The translations under genes and the position numbers were made by a program. This document shows, in pieces, positions 8,377-18,159 of a stretch of 55,293 bases of DNA. The stretch lies in contig JANSXN010000010.1 of assembly GCA_024742935.1 (NCBI GenBank), positions 1 through 55,293 of the forward strand, given 5' to 3'. The notes under the pieces were generated by a model, which worked only from the letters and a program-made list of their open reading frames with translations, ran no database searches and was not told where the DNA came from. Source of the stretch: Flavobacteriaceae bacterium (GTDB lineage Bacteria; Bacteroidota; Bacteroidia; Flavobacteriales; Flavobacteriaceae). Position 1 is the stretch's first letter. The number at the start of each line of letters is the position of its first letter.

Positions 8377-8486
8377 ATTTTTCTCGATAATCGAGATTTG
8401 TTTTTTTTAGAAGCTTGTCATAAAATACAATGGTTCTCCTTTTGAATGTCTCGCTGGCTTCCTCATATGTATTTTTAGTTTTGTTC

Positions 8487-9368
8487 CTATCTCAAATCAA
8501 TAGAGGAATTGGCAACCAATCGCGGTCCATCAAATACATTGATGTAATAAGTGCCGGGTACTAAATCACTTTCTGCGGCATTAACAAGCACACACACATC
8601 AAGCTCTTCTTTATCATAAAACACGTTTGAAGTGGCACTGTATGTCAATATTTTATCTTCAAAATTTACGACAGATTTTTCTCCCAGCACATTATTTTCC
8701 GGATTAATAACCTGAATAAAAAGGAGTTTATCGCCGCTTTCTGCAATTTCGTTTGCGTTGAGGGTAAAGCAAGCTCTCACTTTATCAGCTCTTCTTGAGC
8801 GATCTGTTTCGACAATTTTACCGTTATTTCTCATCAACACACCTTCCCCTTTTAATCGGGAAACCTTTAATGCAGAACCGATTGCAACAACTTGAGCGAG
8901 TGCTTCATTTTGCAAAGAAATAGAATCTATTTTTTGTACGCTTTGGTCAAGGGCAACTGAAGTACTGTCTCTTTCAGTTCTTAGTATTGCTGCGACACTT
9001 TGGAGACTGTCTGCTCTTTTAAAAAGTGCTTCTTTTTCTGATTTGAGTTGTCCTATTTCAATGCGATAACGCCTTATCAAATCCACATTTGCCTGCGCTC
9101 CTTTTACAGAATCAAGCAATTGTTCAATTCGGTCTCTTGCCTCTATGAGTTCCCTGTCTTTTGTTTGATTTTCTTCAATAGCAATATTGTAATTTACAAG
9201 TAATTCTTCCAGTTCTTCCTCAATATCCATTTTTTGGATTTCTAAATTTGTGGTGTTTTGCTGGTTGTCAAGATAAAGTTTGATGGTAAAAACAGTTAAA
9301 GCAATAAGCAAAACTGCCAGGATGCCAATTAACCATTTTAATTTTGAGTTTTTGTTCTCTACTTCCAT
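8487..9368 (-). CDS. Membrane-anchored coiled-coil protein of unknown function
   Basis: I do not recognise a named family. The 293-residue protein has a short cytoplasmic N-terminus (MEVENKNSKLKW), one transmembrane helix at about 13-33, a long heptad-rich coiled coil at about 40-165 dominated by Glu, Leu, Lys and Arg, and a compact C-terminal domain at about 185-293 that looks all-beta (GTYYINVFDGPRLV). The topology suggests that coiled coil and C-terminal domain project into the periplasm. It may sense or scaffold envelope proteins, but no motif supports an enzyme. It diverges from the comF-like gene across 98 bases. About 110 bases of non-coding sequence separate its stop from the terminator. 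Confidence 0.7.
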   Translation of the reverse strand: MEVENKNSKLKWLIGILAVLLIALTVFTIKLYLDNQQNTTNLEIQKMDIEEELEELLVNYNIAIEENQTKDRELIEARDRIEQLLDSVKGAQANVDLIRRYRIEIGQLKSEKEALFKRADSLQSVAAILRTERDSTSVALDQSVQKIDSISLQNEALAQVVAIGSALKVSRLKGEGVLMRNNGKIVETDRSRRADKVRACFTLNANEIAESGDKLLFIQVINPENNVLGEKSVVNFEDKILTYSATSNVFYDKEELDVCVLVNAAESDLVPGTYYINVFDGPRLVANSSIDLR

Positions 9369-9466
9369 TTGGTTTGATTTAAGTTTTGTAATATATTAGA
9401 GTACTGCTAAATTAGTTGAACTTAATTTAATTTGCCGTTTATAAATCGATAAATAATGAAAAATAT

Positions 9467-10135
9467 ATGTTAAATATTTTTTTCCCTAAATTATGCAGAG
9501 GTTGTCACAAAGAGTTGAATTCAAGTGAACTTGAGATTTGTGCGGTGTGCAGGCACGAGTTGCCTATTGCTTGTTTTCATTCATCAGGAAGTGATGAAAT
9601 GCTTCAACTATTTTATGGGCGGGTTCCCGTTGTAAATGCAACATCACTTTTGTATTTTAAAAAGAATGGACTTACACAAAAATTTGTTCACGCACTAAAG
9701 TATAAAAAAGCAAAAAAGATAGGGGAAATTTTTGGTGCATGGCTTGGAGAAGAACTAAAAAACATTGATTCTTATAAAGATATTGATGCAGTTATACCTG
9801 TTCCTCTTCATAAAAAGAAATTAAGAGACCGAGGGTTTAATCAGGTGGAAGGTTTTGGAAGAGAAATAGCGAAAGCTCTTGGAGCATCATACATTGACGA
9901 TGTTTTGGTGAAGATTACTCCCACAAAATCTCAGGTCTTCAAAGAGAAAATCTCGAGAATATTTAGTCAGGAGGAAGTTTTTGCTATACAAAACACTCAT
10001 ATAATAACGGGAAAACATTTACTCGTGGTTGATGATATCATAACATCTGGAGCCACATTAGAATCGTGTTCTGTAAATCTTTTAAAGGCTGAAAATGTGC
10101 GCCTAAGTTTTGCAACTATGGCCATTACAAAGTAG
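9467..10135 (+). CDS. ComF family phosphoribosyltransferase-like protein
   Basis: A 222-residue double-zinc-ribbon plus phosphoribosyltransferase protein of the ComF/GntX family. The N-terminal ribbon has Cys10, Cys13, Cys25 and Cys28. The C-terminal PRTase fold carries VIPVPLHKKKLRDRGFNQ and the PRPP loop VVDDIITSGAT. In transformable bacteria ComF helps natural DNA uptake; elsewhere the role is unknown, and no other competence gene is nearby. The ATG at 9467 gives a start directly at the ribbon. An imperfect -7 box (TTAATTTG at 9427-9434) lies upstream. Confidence 0.85.
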   Translation: MLNIFFPKLCRGCHKELNSSELEICAVCRHELPIACFHSSGSDEMLQLFYGRVPVVNATSLLYFKKNGLTQKFVHALKYKKAKKIGEIFGAWLGEELKNIDSYKDIDAVIPVPLHKKKLRDRGFNQVEGFGREIAKALGASYIDDVLVKITPTKSQVFKEKISRIFSQEEVFAIQNTHIITGKHLLVVDDIITSGATLESCSVNLLKAENVRLSFATMAITK

Positions 10136-10192
10136 AAATTGCATTTTATGATTTCATTTTCTGACAGCAAACAACTTCATTGATATTTTTTG

Positions 10193-10200
10193 CATCTTTG
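10193..10200 (+). promoter_or_regulatory. Possible -7 box of the Ig-like lipoprotein gene
   Basis: CATCTTTG differs from TAnnTTTG only in the first base and sits four bases before the ATG at 10205. This is the same layout as panD and glyS. No good -33 element is seen. Confidence 0.35.
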
Positions 10201-10204
10201 CAGT

Positions 10205-11812
10205 ATGAAGGGTAAATTTCTTTACATTATTTTTCTTGTTCTATTGTCATTATCATTTGTTGATTGTGCAAAGCGAGGAAATCCAGACGGAGGAGCTAGA
10301 GATACTATTCCACCGGTGCTTTTGAGAACTGTACCGGAAAATTATTCAACTAATTTTAAGGGGAATGAAATCACAGTTTATTTTGATGAATACATAAAGC
10401 TAAAAGACCTTCAACAACAACTTATTATTTCGCCTCCTCTTGAAAATCAACCCACAATAACTCCTTTTAGCACATCAAAAGTTTTAAAGATAGTGATTAA
10501 TGATACTTTAAAGGACAATACCACATACAGTATCAATTTTGGCAATAGTATTGTTGATAATAACGAAGAGAACCCTTTTGAGTTTTTTAAATATGTTTTT
10601 TCTACGGGGAGCTATATAGACAGCCTTAAAGTTCAGGGCACCATTACTGATGCCTTAAAGATTAATCCCGAAGAAAAAGTAACTGTTATGCTCTATGAGG
10701 TGGATGAGAACTATACAGACTCTGTCGTATATATAAAAAAGCCGCTCTACATAGCAACGACTCAGCGAGATCCTGAAAAGTTTGAAATTGAAAACATTAA
10801 AGAAGGCACATATTTACTGGTGGGTTTAAAAGACAATAATGCCAATTATACTTTTGAGCCAAAAACAGATAAAATTGGGTTTGTGTCTCATTTTATAGAT
10901 GTACCTGCAGACACTTCATACCGATTAAATCTTTTCAAGGAAATTCCTGAATATAAACTGGCAAGACCCTCTTCCTTAAACAGTCAAAAAATACAATTTG
11001 GTTATGAAGGAGTTGGAGATTCATTGAAAATTAAATTACTGTCAAACCAGCCGGATGATTTTGAATTTAGTATTACAAAAGACCTGAAAAGCGATTCATT
11101 GTATTATTGGTTTCAACCAAAAATTGATTCTGATTCTTTACAGTTTCAGTTAACAAATAGAGGTCAAATAGATACCTTAATGGTAAGAATGCAAAAAACA
11201 GAAAGAGATAGTTTAACTCTTTCCGCACTAAAAACAGGAGCTTTGGCTTTTGATGAACGTTTTCAGGTTACAGGAACAACACCTTTAAAGTCCATTGACA
11301 CAAATTACATTGAAATTGTGGATAAAGATACCTTGTCAATACAGTTTGATTTTGATTTTGACCAAAAACGAAATGTCCTAAGTTTTGATTTTGAAAAAGC
11401 GGAACGACAGCTTTATACCATCACTTTTTTTCCGGAGGCTATAACTGATTTTTTTGGTGATGTCAACGATACCATTTCATTTAAAACTAATACCCGCACA
11501 ACGGCCGATTATGGTTTTTTAGCTTTCAACTTAGAAAGTGCAAAATCTTTACCTGTCATAGTTCAACTTGTCACAGAAAATGGCGAATTAAGAAAAGAGA
11601 TTCTTGGAATGGAAAAACAAACTACTTTTAATTTTGAAAACATCATTCCCGGGAATTATTATGTTAGAATTGTAATTGATGAAAATCAAAACGGGAAATG
11701 GGATACCGGTAATTTTTTAAAACGAGAACAACCAGAAGAAGTGACTTATTTTCCAAAGTTATTAGATATAAGGGCTAATTGGACCTTGAATGAAACATTT
11801 AGGATAGAATAA
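10205..11812 (+). CDS. Ig-like (Big_5) domain lipoprotein
   Basis: A 535-residue exported lipoprotein. The signal peptide ends in SFVDC with Cys21 as the lipidation site. A bacterial Ig-like Big_5/SbsA-type domain follows at about 38-130 (TIPPVLLRTVPEN, then alternating short beta strands), and more beta-rich repeats continue to the end, where a carboxypeptidase-like segment resembles prealbumin folds (NIIPGNYYVRIV). Such proteins are common in Bacteroidota with no known role, presumably structural at the outer membrane. The ATG at 10205 is preferred over an in-frame TTG at 10190, which overlaps the likely promoter. A terminator starts at the stop codon. Confidence 0.8.
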   Translation: MKGKFLYIIFLVLLSLSFVDCAKRGNPDGGARDTIPPVLLRTVPENYSTNFKGNEITVYFDEYIKLKDLQQQLIISPPLENQPTITPFSTSKVLKIVINDTLKDNTTYSINFGNSIVDNNEENPFEFFKYVFSTGSYIDSLKVQGTITDALKINPEEKVTVMLYEVDENYTDSVVYIKKPLYIATTQRDPEKFEIENIKEGTYLLVGLKDNNANYTFEPKTDKIGFVSHFIDVPADTSYRLNLFKEIPEYKLARPSSLNSQKIQFGYEGVGDSLKIKLLSNQPDDFEFSITKDLKSDSLYYWFQPKIDSDSLQFQLTNRGQIDTLMVRMQKTERDSLTLSALKTGALAFDERFQVTGTTPLKSIDTNYIEIVDKDTLSIQFDFDFDQKRNVLSFDFEKAERQLYTITFFPEAITDFFGDVNDTISFKTNTRTTADYGFLAFNLESAKSLPVIVQLVTENGELRKEILGMEKQTTFNFENIIPGNYYVRIVIDENQNGKWDTGNFLKREQPEEVTYFPKLLDIRANWTLNETFRIE

Positions 11813-11842
11813 AAAAGACCCGCAAAAATTGCGGGTCTTTTT
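11812..11842. terminator. Bidirectional terminator between convergent genes
   Basis: Twelve-pair stem AAAAAGACCCGC (11812-11823) with GCGGGTCTTTTT (11831-11842) and a seven-base loop. It can serve both the Ig-like lipoprotein gene and the GDSL lipoprotein gene. Confidence 0.9.
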
Positions 11843-11864
11843 ATTAGATTTATAAACTGTATGT

Positions 11865-13436
11865 TTACATTGAAGCAGGATAAAGCGTGATGTAATCTCT
11901 TGCTTTTACAGGAGGCAGAGTTGAGCCATATTTAGCATTAATCGCTTTCATAAATTCATTTGCTAGAAAAGCATAACCTCTTGCTGTTGGGTGAACCCCA
12001 TCCAAAGAGAAAGCTCCGCCAAACACTAAATTTGCATTTAGGTTAAACTCATCAAAAGCAATACCAGTTTCAGCTATTTCGTTGAGCAGTCCAAACGCAT
12101 CAACAAAAGCAAGCCCTTTTTGATTGGCAACACTTTCAATGGTTTGATTGAAAGAAGCAGTTGCAGATGCAACTTCTTGTTGTTCCTCTGGTGTTAACAC
12201 CCATTGATCTTCAAGAGGGAATGTAACGCCATTAACAGCGAGTTGCCCTGCAGTAGCCGGTGGTACACCCAAATTAACTAAGTCATCAAATGCTTGTTGA
12301 TTTAATTGCCCAATAATACTTGAGCTGGGTAAAACCAATAAGTCTTGGTCATTGGCTTGTCTTGCTTGACCATACAGAATTCCAAACAATTGAGAAGTTA
12401 AAGGATCTAATCCTGCACCCTGAAGGGCTCCGGTTATTTGTGCACTTAGATTTTGTAAATCTTCATCCTTAATCACAACAGCACTTTGACCGTTTGGATT
12501 AAAAACTATTTGTCTTTCAGGAACACCCAATGCAACAAATACTTGATTTAATCCTGCAAAAGTTTGATTTAAAGTGGGGATTAAAGGGCCAAAACTTGGG
12601 TTGTCTGAACTCAAAGGATTGTGTGGTACAGTCGTAAAATAGGGAATGGTTGTTACATTAGGAATATTAGCTACAACACCTTTAGCACCGCTGGCAGTCA
12701 TTGCATCAACAATGCCAGAGTAAACCTGAGCAAATACATTAGGGTCTGTGATGTCGTTGCCACCATAGGTTGATGGGTCGAGGTTTCCGGCTTGATTTAC
12801 ACCTGCGCCACCACTCGTTGCATAAGATAGAACGTCGTTGTTTCCAATCCAAAGCGAAAAGAAAGTGGGTTGTTGTCCGGCTGCATCATTGAGTATAGTT
12901 GTGTTTGGAGTACTTGCAAATCTTACAAAGTAAGGATTAGCTTGTCCTGTGGGTACTCCTGCAACATTTCCATAACCCGGAGCAATAATATGAAAACTTT
13001 TGGCTCCCGGTACACCCATATTATTGAAAGGGCCACTTAAAGTATTGGTAATTTCAGTTGAGGGCATTCCTTGCACTCTTTCTGGTCCTGACCCATTAAA
13101 AAACAATCTGTTTGCAGCTATGACATTACCTCCTAAAAGTAAACCACCAAGGTTGTCACCCATAAGAGGTTGAGTAAATTCACCACCCCCAGTTAGTGCA
13201 AATTGCTGGGCTAAAATACTTGGTAATGAGTTTTCCTGTCCTGCAATGAATAAAGCACCATCTGTATATCCTGCGGTCAAGGAGTTTCCAACAGATACAT
13301 ATTTAGAAAAATCAGCTTCACCAGAAACAACAATTACCTGTTCATCATCTGGAGAAATGCTATCGTCGTCAGAGTCACACGCTATAAAAAGCGCTCCAAC
13401 AAACAATAACATCCATTTATATTTATTAATTCTCAT
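11865..13436 (-). CDS. SGNH/GDSL-hydrolase-like lipoprotein
   Basis: A 523-residue exported lipoprotein (lipobox LFIAC, Cys20) with an Asp/Ser-rich linker typical of surface lipoproteins. SGNH hydrolase blocks are visible: block I VSVGNSLTAG with nucleophile Ser52 (GNS in place of GDS), block III-like IGNND around 190, and block V DGVHPTARGY with the Asp and His near the C-terminus. The family cleaves ester bonds in lipids or acetylated sugars; the substrate is unknown. The start lies 18 bases after the stop of a TonB receptor gene, so the pair is an operon and may handle the same ligand. The Pro/Gly/Asn-rich central region is a long insertion relative to compact SGNH enzymes. Confidence 0.85.
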   Translation of the reverse strand: MRINKYKWMLLFVGALFIACDSDDDSISPDDEQVIVVSGEADFSKYVSVGNSLTAGYTDGALFIAGQENSLPSILAQQFALTGGGEFTQPLMGDNLGGLLLGGNVIAANRLFFNGSGPERVQGMPSTEITNTLSGPFNNMGVPGAKSFHIIAPGYGNVAGVPTGQANPYFVRFASTPNTTILNDAAGQQPTFFSLWIGNNDVLSYATSGGAGVNQAGNLDPSTYGGNDITDPNVFAQVYSGIVDAMTASGAKGVVANIPNVTTIPYFTTVPHNPLSSDNPSFGPLIPTLNQTFAGLNQVFVALGVPERQIVFNPNGQSAVVIKDEDLQNLSAQITGALQGAGLDPLTSQLFGILYGQARQANDQDLLVLPSSSIIGQLNQQAFDDLVNLGVPPATAGQLAVNGVTFPLEDQWVLTPEEQQEVASATASFNQTIESVANQKGLAFVDAFGLLNEIAETGIAFDEFNLNANLVFGGAFSLDGVHPTARGYAFLANEFMKAINAKYGSTLPPVKARDYITLYPASM

Positions 13437-13454
13437 ATCTTAATTTTTTAGTTT

Positions 13455-16214
13455 TTATAAATTATTTATTGATAAGGAAACATAGTATTGTGTTCCAATA
13501 AGACCTGTTCCAAAAGCAGTAAAGTATTCATTGTTTCCAATGTTTGCAGCTCCCACTTTTAATGTGGATTTGATTACCGGAATTCTATAGTTAATCTGAG
13601 CATCTACTACAGAGTAAGCCGGCACATTTCCGTCTGCAAAAGTTGCTTGCCATTCAAAAGCATCACTCCATCTGTAATTTATGTTAAAACCTAGGTTTTT
13701 TACAACATCTGTATTACCAAAAGAGGCTTTTACTTTGTGTTTTGGAGTGTTAAAACTTGTTCTGAAATCGGGTGCTGAAGCTTGATCAAAATCTTCTTCT
13801 GCAAAAGTATAATTGATATCAAAGTCAAAATTTCCAAACACTTTAGTACCCGCGCCTACGGTAGCGCCATAAGATTTAACATCGGCATCAGAGTTAGTAT
13901 AGGTTTGGAAAGGTTTAACATCGCCTTGTTGCAAAGCAAGCAATGAAAGAGAGTTGTCACCCACTTCACCATATAAAGGAACAATCACAGTTTCATTAGA
14001 AATGAAGTCCTGGTATTGGTTATAATACACATTCATGTCAAGAATTACTTTTCCCAGCCGTGCTCTGTAACCTACTTCAATTGCGGTAACTTGTTCCGGT
14101 TCTACAAGGTCAACATTTGCTGCTTCAGGAGCACCGGCGTTTATCGAGCTGAGTGAAAAGGCATTTTCATAAGCATCTCGTCCAGATATAGTAGCTGTTG
14201 AGCTTCCGGTAGCGGCAGCTCCTGCTCCACTAATTGGAAATGGTCTTACATAGCGGTCGAGGTTTGCTTCTGCAGAACCAACCAATATGGCTCTACCCAC
14301 ATCAAGACCTATAAATAAATCCTGCGTTGTTGGGTTTCTAAAACCGGTTTGTACAGAACCTCTAATGTTGTGATTTCTTTTTTCTCCTGCTGAATAAGCA
14401 ATTGAAAACCTCGGAGAAAAACTACCCTCAAACAATTCAGACTCGTCATAACGAACAGATCCGGTTAACTTTAGCCTATCGTCAACAAGCTTTTTCTGAA
14501 CTTGTAAATAAGCTCCATATTCATTGTAAGAAATTGGTCCATCAGCGTCTGTAAAAATAGTTCCAAAAGAGTTTAATTTGTATTCTCTAAACGACCCTCC
14601 CACTTGAACTTCTGCAATATCTGGCATCAAATGAGTAAAGTTGTAATTGGCATCTGCGTGGCGCAATTGTGAAGCATCTTTAAATTGACCACCTGTTAAA
14701 GGATTGGGGTCATTTGTTACTTTGTTAAGGGCATTTTTAAATTCTTCCGTTCCGGGTTCAAATCTGCCTGTATCTGCAGTTTGTCTTCCTAAGGCGTGTG
14801 CTTGTTCAGGGCTTAGACCGGCTAGTGTTCCTTGAATAAAGGCTCCTGCATATTGTCCAAACCATTGTGAGTCTGATTTCCACTGTCGATTTAAGTTGAC
14901 AGCTGTGAAGCGGGTATCATAAGAGTCTCCTGCATCTTCATCTGTAATATATCCTCTTATAAAGAAATTGTCATTTTTAAATTCAATTTTATGTTGTTGT
15001 AAGAAGAAGTTGTTAATTGCATAACGGTTTGCCCCTTGGTAAATCGTAGAACCTACACCAATTTTTCCTAAATAACTGATTTCAAAATCATTCCCCCAAG
15101 GTCTGTAATACAGTCCAGCATCAAATTTAACACTCTCTGCATTGTAGTCTGTAAGGTCTCTTTCTGCATATCCGGTTCTGCTAACATTTTCACTTGGCAG
15201 CAGATTCACTGCACCGGCAGGAATGATACCCAAGTCTGCAAGAGATTGTCCTACACCTTTAATATTTGTAAAAACTTCATCTCCGTAAACATTTAGTCCG
15301 TCATAATTTGGGTGTGAACGATCTCTACCTGGATTGAGCACATCTTCTTCATTTACAGCATGCCAGTCTGTTCCTTTTAAAAAGGAAAAGTTTGCTTTGG
15401 CTGCAAATTTATCAGAGAATTTTTTAGCAACCCGCACGCCAACATCAAAGAAACTATTGTCACCGGCTGCTTCTTGTGATGTAACACCCTGCTTGTAGTA
15501 ACCACTAATTCCTTCAAAGTCAAAAGGATTTTTACTGGTCATAAATAGAATTCCGTTAAAGGCATTTGCCCCATAAAGTGCAGAAGAAGCACCGGGAAGC
15601 AATTCAATACTGTGAACATCTAGTTCTGTCATCCCCAAAAGGTTACCTAAAGGAAAGTTTAAAACAGGAGCAGCATTATCCATTCCATCTACAAGCTGCA
15701 CAAAACGTGTGTTTGCAAAGGTTGCAAAACCACGAGTGTTTACAGATTGAAAGGTTAAACTGTTAACGTTGATGTCAACGCCTTTTAGGTTCTCAAGGCC
15801 TTCATAAAAAGAGGCTGCGGCCGTATTTTTAATTTCTTTAAGCCCGAATCTTTCAACCGTTACCGGAGATTCAAAAATACGCTCCGGTGTTCTGGATGCA
15901 GAAATTACTATTTCATCCAGAGCACTTCCTTCGTTTAAAACAGCAGCAATGACTTGGTTGTTTGTTGTGACTTGAAAAGACTTAGTCTCATAACCCACAC
16001 TACTTATTTCAATTGTGAAAGGTAGTTCTTCACTAACAGTTAGCGTAAAATTACCATCAAAATCTGTTACTGTACCCTGCGTAGTGCCGGTCACTATGAC
16101 GTTCGCTCCCAGTATGGGGAGACTATTGTTGTCTACAACATTTCCGGTTACAGTAGTTTGGGAATAGGTTGTTAAACAAAATAAAAAAAGAATAAGGGGG
16201 AAAAATGTTTTCAT
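13455..16214 (-). CDS. TonB-dependent receptor with carboxypeptidase-like N-terminal domain
   Basis: A 919-residue outer-membrane active transporter. It has a signal peptide (about 1-18), a CarboxypepD_reg-like beta-sandwich at about 20-105 (VTGNVVDNNSLPILGANV), a plug domain at about 115-235 with LLPGASSALYGANAFNG, and a barrel to the end. It is not of the SusC type, as no SusD gene is adjacent; a GDSL lipoprotein gene follows instead. The barrel ends in NNL and lacks the terminal Phe common to most outer-membrane barrels. The substrate is unknown; lipid or ester ligands are suggested by the partner only. Confidence 0.93.
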   Translation of the reverse strand: MKTFFPLILFLFCLTTYSQTTVTGNVVDNNSLPILGANVIVTGTTQGTVTDFDGNFTLTVSEELPFTIEISSVGYETKSFQVTTNNQVIAAVLNEGSALDEIVISASRTPERIFESPVTVERFGLKEIKNTAAASFYEGLENLKGVDINVNSLTFQSVNTRGFATFANTRFVQLVDGMDNAAPVLNFPLGNLLGMTELDVHSIELLPGASSALYGANAFNGILFMTSKNPFDFEGISGYYKQGVTSQEAAGDNSFFDVGVRVAKKFSDKFAAKANFSFLKGTDWHAVNEEDVLNPGRDRSHPNYDGLNVYGDEVFTNIKGVGQSLADLGIIPAGAVNLLPSENVSRTGYAERDLTDYNAESVKFDAGLYYRPWGNDFEISYLGKIGVGSTIYQGANRYAINNFFLQQHKIEFKNDNFFIRGYITDEDAGDSYDTRFTAVNLNRQWKSDSQWFGQYAGAFIQGTLAGLSPEQAHALGRQTADTGRFEPGTEEFKNALNKVTNDPNPLTGGQFKDASQLRHADANYNFTHLMPDIAEVQVGGSFREYKLNSFGTIFTDADGPISYNEYGAYLQVQKKLVDDRLKLTGSVRYDESELFEGSFSPRFSIAYSAGEKRNHNIRGSVQTGFRNPTTQDLFIGLDVGRAILVGSAEANLDRYVRPFPISGAGAAATGSSTATISGRDAYENAFSLSSINAGAPEAANVDLVEPEQVTAIEVGYRARLGKVILDMNVYYNQYQDFISNETVIVPLYGEVGDNSLSLLALQQGDVKPFQTYTNSDADVKSYGATVGAGTKVFGNFDFDINYTFAEEDFDQASAPDFRTSFNTPKHKVKASFGNTDVVKNLGFNINYRWSDAFEWQATFADGNVPAYSVVDAQINYRIPVIKSTLKVGAANIGNNEYFTAFGTGLIGTQYYVSLSINNL

Positions 16215-16268
16215 ATCTTATGTTTATAAATTAGCGACAGCAATATAGCTAAATTTCACTAGATATTA

Positions 16269-16276
16269 CAAAAATA
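16269..16276 (-). promoter_or_regulatory. -7 box for the TonB receptor-GDSL operon
   Basis: TATTTTTG on the minus strand about 55 bases before the ATG at 16214, in the 89-base gap after glmS. No clear -33 TTG is present. Confidence 0.45.
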
Positions 16277-16303
16277 TTTCCTACATATTCTTACATATTT
16301 ATT

Positions 16304-18151
16304 TTATTCTACAGTAACTGACTTTGCTAGATTTCTGGGCTGATCAACGTTTCTATTCAGTAAAACAGCAATGTGATAAGACAAAAGTTGTAAAGGAATT
16401 GTAGTGACAAGTGGCGTGAGCGATTCTGGTGTTTTTGGCACTTCTATAACATAATCTGCCAAATTGGTAACTGTTGTATCCCCTTTTGTGACGATGGCAA
16501 TGATGATGCCTTTTCTAGATTTTATTTCCTGAATATTGCTCACTACTTTATCATAGTGATTGCTGTTAACAGCAATAACAACAACAGGCATTTCCTCATC
16601 GATAAGAGCGATGGGGCCATGTTTCATTTCTGCGGCTGGGTAACCTTCTGCGTGAATGTAGGAGATTTCTTTTAGCTTTAAGGCGCCCTCAAGAGCTACC
16701 GGAAAATTATATCCTCTTCCCAAATATAGAAAGTTACGGGCATCTTTGAATATCTTGGCTATTGATTTTATATGGTCATTAGATTTTAATGCATTTTCTA
16801 CTCGTTTTGGTATTAAATCTAATTCTCTTAAATATATATTGTAATCTCTATATGAAATGGTGCCTTTAACACTTGCCAGTTTAAGTGCGATGAGGGTTAA
16901 AACGGTTATTTGTGTTGTAAATGCTTTAGTGGATGCAACACCAATTTCAGGACCTGCGTGCGTATAGGTTCCGCTATGGGTTTCTCTGGAAATAGTGGAG
17001 CCCACCACGTTACAAACTCCATATACAAATGCACCTTTAGACTTTGCAAGCTTTATGGCAGCAAGTGTATCTGCCGTTTCACCACTTTGAGAAATTGCAA
17101 TCACAACATCTTTTTCTGTAATGATGGGGTTTCTGTATCTGAATTCTGAGGCATATTCAACTTCAACCGGTATTCTAGCCAGGTCTTCAAAAATATATTC
17201 TGCTACTAGGCCTGCATGCCATGATGTTCCACAGCCAATAATAATGATACGATTTGCATTGATAAATTTTTGAATATGGTCTTCAAGACCTCCCACTTTG
17301 ATGAGCCCTTGATCTGCTAGAAGTCTGCCTCTAAATGTGTCTTTTATGGCAGAGGGTTGTTCATAGATTTCCTTCATCATAAAATGATCAAAGCCCCCTT
17401 TTTCAATTTGTTCAAGATTGAGCTGGAGTTCTTGAATGTAGGGTTCTACCAGAGAGTCGTCTTTTATTTTTCTAATCTTGACACCTTTGTGTCTTCTTAT
17501 AACTGCCATTTCTTCATCCTCAAGATAAATGGCGTTATTTGTAAATTCTATAAAGGGTGAAGCATCACTGGCAACAAAATATTCATTTTCACCCATTCCA
17601 ATAGCTAATGGGCTTCCTAGTTTTGCAACAACGAGTTCGTTTGGTTTTGTTTTGTCAAACACAACAATTGCATATGCCCCAACCACTTGATTTAGGGCAA
17701 TTTGAACAGCTTTTCCAAGTTTGACTTTTTCTTTTTTAATTACATCTTCAATGAGGTTTACAAGTACTTCAGTATCTGTATCTGAATGAAATTTGTACCC
17801 TCTTTTTATTAGTTCTTTTTTAATTGAGTCATAATTTTCTATAATTCCATTATGTATAATTACAAGATTGCCGGAATTTGAGTAATGAGGGTGAGAGTTG
17901 ATATCATTGGGTACTCCATGAGTTGCCCATCTGGTGTGTCCTATTGCCAGTGTTCCAGTTGTAACAGTTTCTTCATTGATTTTTTGCTCAAGGTCTATTA
18001 CTTTACCTTTGGTTTTGCACAACTGAATTTCTTTTCCGTCAAAAATGGCAATGCCTGCGCTGTCATATCCCCGGTATTCAAGCCTTTTCAAGCCTTTTAA
18101 AACGATAGGATATGCCTCTCTGTGACCAATGTAACCTACAATTCCACACAT
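16304..18151 (-). CDS. glmS: Glutamine--fructose-6-phosphate aminotransferase (isomerizing)
   Basis: Makes glucosamine 6-phosphate from fructose 6-phosphate and glutamine, the first committed step to UDP-GlcNAc for peptidoglycan and lipid A. The 615-residue protein has the N-terminal glutaminase (MCGIVGYIG with the nucleophile Cys2, THGVPNDINSHPH, HNGIIENY) at about 1-225 and two SIS domains (CGTSWHAG, ISQSGETADT, STKAF) to the conserved C-terminal AKSVTVE. It starts 8 bases after the DUF4270 gene stop, so it is the third gene of the GT5-DUF4270-glmS operon. I see no glmS ribozyme, as expected outside Gram-positives. Confidence 0.97.
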   Translation of the reverse strand: MCGIVGYIGHREAYPIVLKGLKRLEYRGYDSAGIAIFDGKEIQLCKTKGKVIDLEQKINEETVTTGTLAIGHTRWATHGVPNDINSHPHYSNSGNLVIIHNGIIENYDSIKKELIKRGYKFHSDTDTEVLVNLIEDVIKKEKVKLGKAVQIALNQVVGAYAIVVFDKTKPNELVVAKLGSPLAIGMGENEYFVASDASPFIEFTNNAIYLEDEEMAVIRRHKGVKIRKIKDDSLVEPYIQELQLNLEQIEKGGFDHFMMKEIYEQPSAIKDTFRGRLLADQGLIKVGGLEDHIQKFINANRIIIIGCGTSWHAGLVAEYIFEDLARIPVEVEYASEFRYRNPIITEKDVVIAISQSGETADTLAAIKLAKSKGAFVYGVCNVVGSTISRETHSGTYTHAGPEIGVASTKAFTTQITVLTLIALKLASVKGTISYRDYNIYLRELDLIPKRVENALKSNDHIKSIAKIFKDARNFLYLGRGYNFPVALEGALKLKEISYIHAEGYPAAEMKHGPIALIDEEMPVVVIAVNSNHYDKVVSNIQEIKSRKGIIIAIVTKGDTTVTNLADYVIEVPKTPESLTPLVTTIPLQLLSYHIAVLLNRNVDQPRNLAKSVTVE

Positions 18152-18159
18152 AATTCTAT

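Noticed and set aside
8432-8566. A 44-codon plus-strand frame running into the coiled-coil gene
   Set aside because: It lies antisense over the end of a real gene, has no promoter, and its translation is low in complexity.
16304-18151. glmS ribozyme or glucosamine riboswitch upstream of glmS
   Set aside because: Only 8 bases separate glmS from the upstream gene and no ribozyme core is visible.
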